Positions 42,155 through 44,477 of a stretch of DNA of 44,477 nucleotides are shown in pieces. Positions within the stretch are counted from its first letter, which is position 1. Each line of letters starts with the position of its first letter. A model generated the notes under the pieces. The model ran no database searches, was not told where the DNA came from, and saw nothing but the letters and a program-made list of their open reading frames with translations. Origin of the DNA: SMAG-U1939 sp036376595 (GTDB taxonomy: Bacteria; Chloroflexota; Ktedonobacteria; Ktedonobacterales; JADMIN01); assembly GCA_036376595.1 (NCBI GenBank), contig DASVAA010000066.1:1-44477 (forward strand). Reading direction: 5' to 3'. The translations under genes and the position numbers were made by a program.

Positions 42155-42916
42155 ATGCAGCATTCGGATTCGCCGCTGTACCTCGCCTCGTCGTCGCCGC
42201 GCCGCCGCGAGCTGCTGGCGCGGGCCGGCATCCTCTTCGAGCCGCTCGTGGTGCCGGTGGACGAGGACGCGCTGACCGCCGCCTACCCCGGCCCGCTGGA
42301 GCACCTGGGTGAGTACCTGGCCTGCGAGAAGGCGCTCGCCGCCCGCGACGCACTGGCTCGGGCGGGCAAGGTTCCTGGCACGGTGCTGGCCGCCGATACG
42401 ACCGTGCTGCTCGACGGGCGCTCGCTGCCCAAGCCCCGCGACGCCGAAGAGGCGGTGCGCATGCTCGAGACGCTGCGCGGGCGCGAGCACGTGGTCGCCA
42501 CCGGTGTCGCGGTTGCCCCCCCGGCGCCGGACGGGCGTCCACCGGACGCCCCTACGCTGGTGTCGGCCACATCGGCGACGCGCGTGCTGATGCGCGACTA
42601 TAGCGACGAGGAGATCGCGGCCTACGTCGCGACCGGCGACCCGCTCGACAAGGCCGGCGCGTACTCAATCCAGCATCCCGACTTCTCGCCAGTGGCCGAG
42701 ATTTCCGGCTGCCACCTGGGAGTGATTGGGCTGCCGGTCTGTATCGTCGCGCGGCTGCTAGGTCGCGGCAGGCTCCCCCCGCTGGCGCCGCTGGGCGTCC
42801 GCCGGACGCCCCTACCGCCCGGTCGCGCGCTCTGCGTCTGGTCACCGGGCTGCACGCCGCCGCTGCCGACCGAGGCGGCAATCACGGAGGGCGGCGCGTG
42901 CGAGGCGTTCGCATGA
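42155..42916 (+). CDS. maf: Maf/YhdE-type nucleoside triphosphate pyrophosphatase with two palindrome insertions
   Basis: 253 aa, longer than the usual ~190-200. Hydrolyses non-canonical or excess NTPs (dTTP, UTP, or modified bases) to monophosphates. Family motifs: LASSSPRRRELL, the catalytic-site ADTTVLLDGRSLPKP, RGREHVVATGVAV, and the YVATGDPLDKAGAYSIQ segment. Two 23-bp palindromes are read in frame: 42533-42555 (GRPPDAPT), between RGREHVVATGVAV and the ATRV segment, and 42793-42815 (GVRRTPLP), in the C-terminal tail after the end of the normal domain (CIVARLL). The last ~50 residues are not part of the fold. The stop overlaps the next gene. Confidence 0.92.
   Translation: MQHSDSPLYLASSSPRRRELLARAGILFEPLVVPVDEDALTAAYPGPLEHLGEYLACEKALAARDALARAGKVPGTVLAADTTVLLDGRSLPKPRDAEEAVRMLETLRGREHVVATGVAVAPPAPDGRPPDAPTLVSATSATRVLMRDYSDEEIAAYVATGDPLDKAGAYSIQHPDFSPVAEISGCHLGVIGLPVCIVARLLGRGRLPPLAPLGVRRTPLPPGRALCVWSPGCTPPLPTEAAITEGGACEAFA
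42533..42555 (-). repeat. Dispersed 23-bp palindromic repeat inside maf (first)
   Basis: Same core as 25118-25140, reversed orientation; reads GRPPDAPT. Confidence 0.9.
42793..42815 (-). repeat. Dispersed 23-bp palindromic repeat inside maf (second)
   Basis: One mismatch (GTCCGCCGG instead of GTCCACCGG); reads GVRRTPLP near the C-terminus. Confidence 0.9.
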
Positions 42917-43875
42917 CCACGGGGTCGCGCGACCCCGTGCGCGGGCGTTATGCCCCCTCGCCGACCGGCGCGCTGCACCTGGGCAACCTGCGCACGGCGC
43001 TGCTGGCCTGGCTCTTCGCACGCCACGCCAGCGGCCGCTTCATCCTGCGCATCGACGACCTTGATCTGCCCCGTGTGCGGCCGGGCGCCACAGACCGCAT
43101 GCTGGCCGATCTGCGCTGGCTGGGACTGGACTGGGACGAGGGGCCGGATGCCGGTACCGGCGGTCCCTATGGGCCGTACGTCCAGTCGGCGCGACAGGCG
43201 ATCTACGACGCGGCGCTCGCCCGCCTGCGTGAGGCCGGGCTGGTGTATCCCTGCTACTGCACGCGCGCCGAGCTGGCACGGCTCGCTAGCGCCCCGCAGG
43301 CCGGCGACGACGCCCCACGCTACCCCGGCACCTGCCGCCACCTCACAGCCGCAGAGTGTCGCGCCCGCGAGGCCGCCGGACGACGTCCCGCGCTACGCTT
43401 CCGCGCGCCCGATGAACCGATCCGCTTCGTTGATACGCTGCATGGCGAGCAGACCGAGTCGGTGGCCGAGACCGTCGGTGACTTTCTGGTGTGCCGCAGC
43501 GACGGCATCGTAGCCTATCAGCTCGCGGTGGTGGTGGACGACGCGCTGATGGGCGTCACACAGGTCGTGCGCGGCGCCGATCTGCTGCCCTCCACCGCGC
43601 GCCAGCTCGCGCTCTACGCCGCCCTGGGCTATCCCCCACCGCGCGAGTACGTCCACGTCCCACTGCTGCTCGGCGCGGACGGCGCTCGTATGGCGAAGCG
43701 TGAGGGCGCGCTGGGCCTCGATCCGCTGCGCGAGCGCGGCGCGCGCCCCGAGGGCGTGCTGGGGATGCTCGCGGCACGCTGCGGGCTGTGGCCTTCCGGC
43801 GAACCGGTTACACTGGACGACCTGCTGGCGGCGTTCGCGCCCGAACGCATCACGATAGAGTCCACCGCGCCCTGA
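42898..43875 (+). CDS. gluQ: Glutamyl-Q tRNA(Asp) synthetase
   Basis: 325 aa from GTG 42898 with GGAGG 7 nt upstream; ATG 42913, overlapping the maf stop, is an alternative. Shortened GluRS-like enzyme that attaches glutamate to queuosine-34 of tRNA-Asp. Class I signature RYAPSPTGALHLGNLRTALLAWL (HLGN) and MAKREG as the KMSKS equivalent. A zinc site reads CYCTRAEL, then YPGTCRH. The enzyme ends after the catalytic core without an anticodon-binding domain, the hallmark of GluQRS versus GluRS. Implies the cell makes queuosine. Confidence 0.92.
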   Translation: MRGVRMTTGSRDPVRGRYAPSPTGALHLGNLRTALLAWLFARHASGRFILRIDDLDLPRVRPGATDRMLADLRWLGLDWDEGPDAGTGGPYGPYVQSARQAIYDAALARLREAGLVYPCYCTRAELARLASAPQAGDDAPRYPGTCRHLTAAECRAREAAGRRPALRFRAPDEPIRFVDTLHGEQTESVAETVGDFLVCRSDGIVAYQLAVVVDDALMGVTQVVRGADLLPSTARQLALYAALGYPPPREYVHVPLLLGADGARMAKREGALGLDPLRERGARPEGVLGMLAARCGLWPSGEPVTLDDLLAAFAPERITIESTAP

Positions 43876-43877
43876 AA

Positions 43878-43893
43878 GGTCACCAAAGGTGAC
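43878..43893 (+). terminator. Small hairpin after gluQ
   Basis: GTCACC-AAA-GGTGAC directly after the stop. Short and without a T-run, so only a weak terminator candidate. Confidence 0.3.
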
Positions 43894-43953
43894 AGGAGAT
43901 GTCGCGAAGCGCAGGGTACGCTACGCCCTATCAACCAGTGACACGCACGACGT

Positions 43954-43985
43954 GGCAGGTTGGTGACACTCAGCGCCAACCTGCC
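43954..43985. repeat. Perfect 10-bp inverted repeat before the ABC gene
   Basis: GGCAGGTTGG (43954-43963) and CCAACCTGCC (43976-43985), 12-nt loop, no T-run. Could be an operator or an RNA hairpin in the leader of the ABC transporter gene. Confidence 0.5.
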
Positions 43986-44067
43986 CGAATGACCGGCGCG
44001 CCCAGCCGCTGAGGCGCGGTATTGTGTGGCGCAGTATTCCTCGACCGATCCTCACCTCAGGACACCT

Positions 44068-44477
44068 ATGGCAACCTCACCCAATGGCGCCGCGACGCCG
44101 ACCGGCCCGCGCGCCGCCTTCTCTCGCCGCCCGCGCGACCCCGACGGCCTCACGCGTCAGAAGATCGCCGCCGCGTTCGCCAGCATGCCGCGCGTGCTCA
44201 AGCTCGTGTGGCAGATCCAGCCGTTCTACACCCTGGTGCTGGCGGTAATCAACGTGCTGCAGGGCTTCCTGCCGACGGCCACCGCGGGCGTCACGGCGCT
44301 GCTGATTGACGCCATCATCCAGGGTGTGCGCCACGGCGGGGGACCTGCGGCGCTACGGCTCGTCATCTGGCTGGTGGTGGCGCAGCTCGCGGTGCAGGGA
44401 CTCTCCAGCCTGCTGCAGACGCTCAGCAATATCGCGCAGCAGCTCCTGCAAGAGAAGGCGTCGTATCACATCCAATT
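44068..44477 (+). CDS. ABC exporter, N-terminal membrane part (partial)
   Basis: Begins at ATG 44068 with CAGGA upstream and runs off the end of the window. A hydrophilic N-terminus (residues 1-45) is followed by two hydrophobic segments (FYTLVLAVINVLQGFLPTATAGVTALLIDAII and LRLVIWLVVAQLAVQGLSSL) and the QQLLQEK segment. This matches the start of the transmembrane domain of ABC exporters whose ATPase domain is on the same chain. Substrate not predictable; the nucleotide-binding half is not visible. Confidence 0.8.
   Translation, partial: MATSPNGAATPTGPRAAFSRRPRDPDGLTRQKIAAAFASMPRVLKLVWQIQPFYTLVLAVINVLQGFLPTATAGVTALLIDAIIQGVRHGGGPAALRLVIWLVVAQLAVQGLSSLLQTLSNIAQQLLQEKASYHIQ

Overview
The window is GC-rich bacterial chromosome and reads as ordinary housekeeping synteny broken up by dispersed repeats. 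I infer a member of the Chloroflexota, possibly near Ktedonobacteria or Thermomicrobia. The reasons are a leucine T-box leader, a multi-spanning membrane module I know mainly from Chloroflexota, strong Shine-Dalgarno sites and several families of palindromic and purine-rich repeats. No rRNA or tRNA gene was recognised, so the lineage is an inference.

Layout. 1-2.5 kb: the 3' end of thrS, a zinc-ribbon membrane protein and a DksA/TraR-like protein. 2.6-5.9 kb: leuS on the minus strand behind an unusually long T-box leader with its own promoter. 6.1-7.9 kb: a 14-TM MFS transporter. 8.1-12.3 kb: a two-gene operon of a SNF2-type ATPase and a protein with a RING-like C3HC4 motif plus a decayed nuclease-like region. 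12.5-16.8 kb: an Imm40-like orphan, accD-accA, ftsY and a small zinc-ribbon protein. 17.3-20 kb: lon. 20.1-22.5 kb: a scar region with a nonsense-mutated small gene, IS5-type remnants and a multi-spanning membrane protein. 22.6-26.9 kb: an SDR, metY overlapping a CoA-binding protein gene, a PaaI-type thioesterase and a second CoA-binding protein. 27.2-32.1 kb: an IclR regulator and a peptide/nickel-type ABC uptake set without ATPases. 32.1-33.5 kb: gene-free, with a 65-bp-period repeat array and a 257-bp candidate structured RNA. 33.5-38.3 kb: mutS-mutL, translationally coupled. 38.5-44.5 kb: glpD, diverging from an RNA m5U methyltransferase, maf and gluQRS, then the start of an ABC exporter.

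The most unusual signals are these. (1) The RING-like/SNF2 gene pair. (2) The nested-stem RNA-like element at 32967-33223, whose 3' part resembles what I remember of HEARO/omega RNA of IscB systems; no IscB is present. (3) A 43-bp repeat family in an array of period 64-65 bp with scattered relatives. (4) Two repeat families that have entered conserved genes in frame: purine-rich CGCGGAG-type repeats in mutS (twice), glpD (twice) and metY, and a 23-bp palindrome in metY, mutL and maf (twice).
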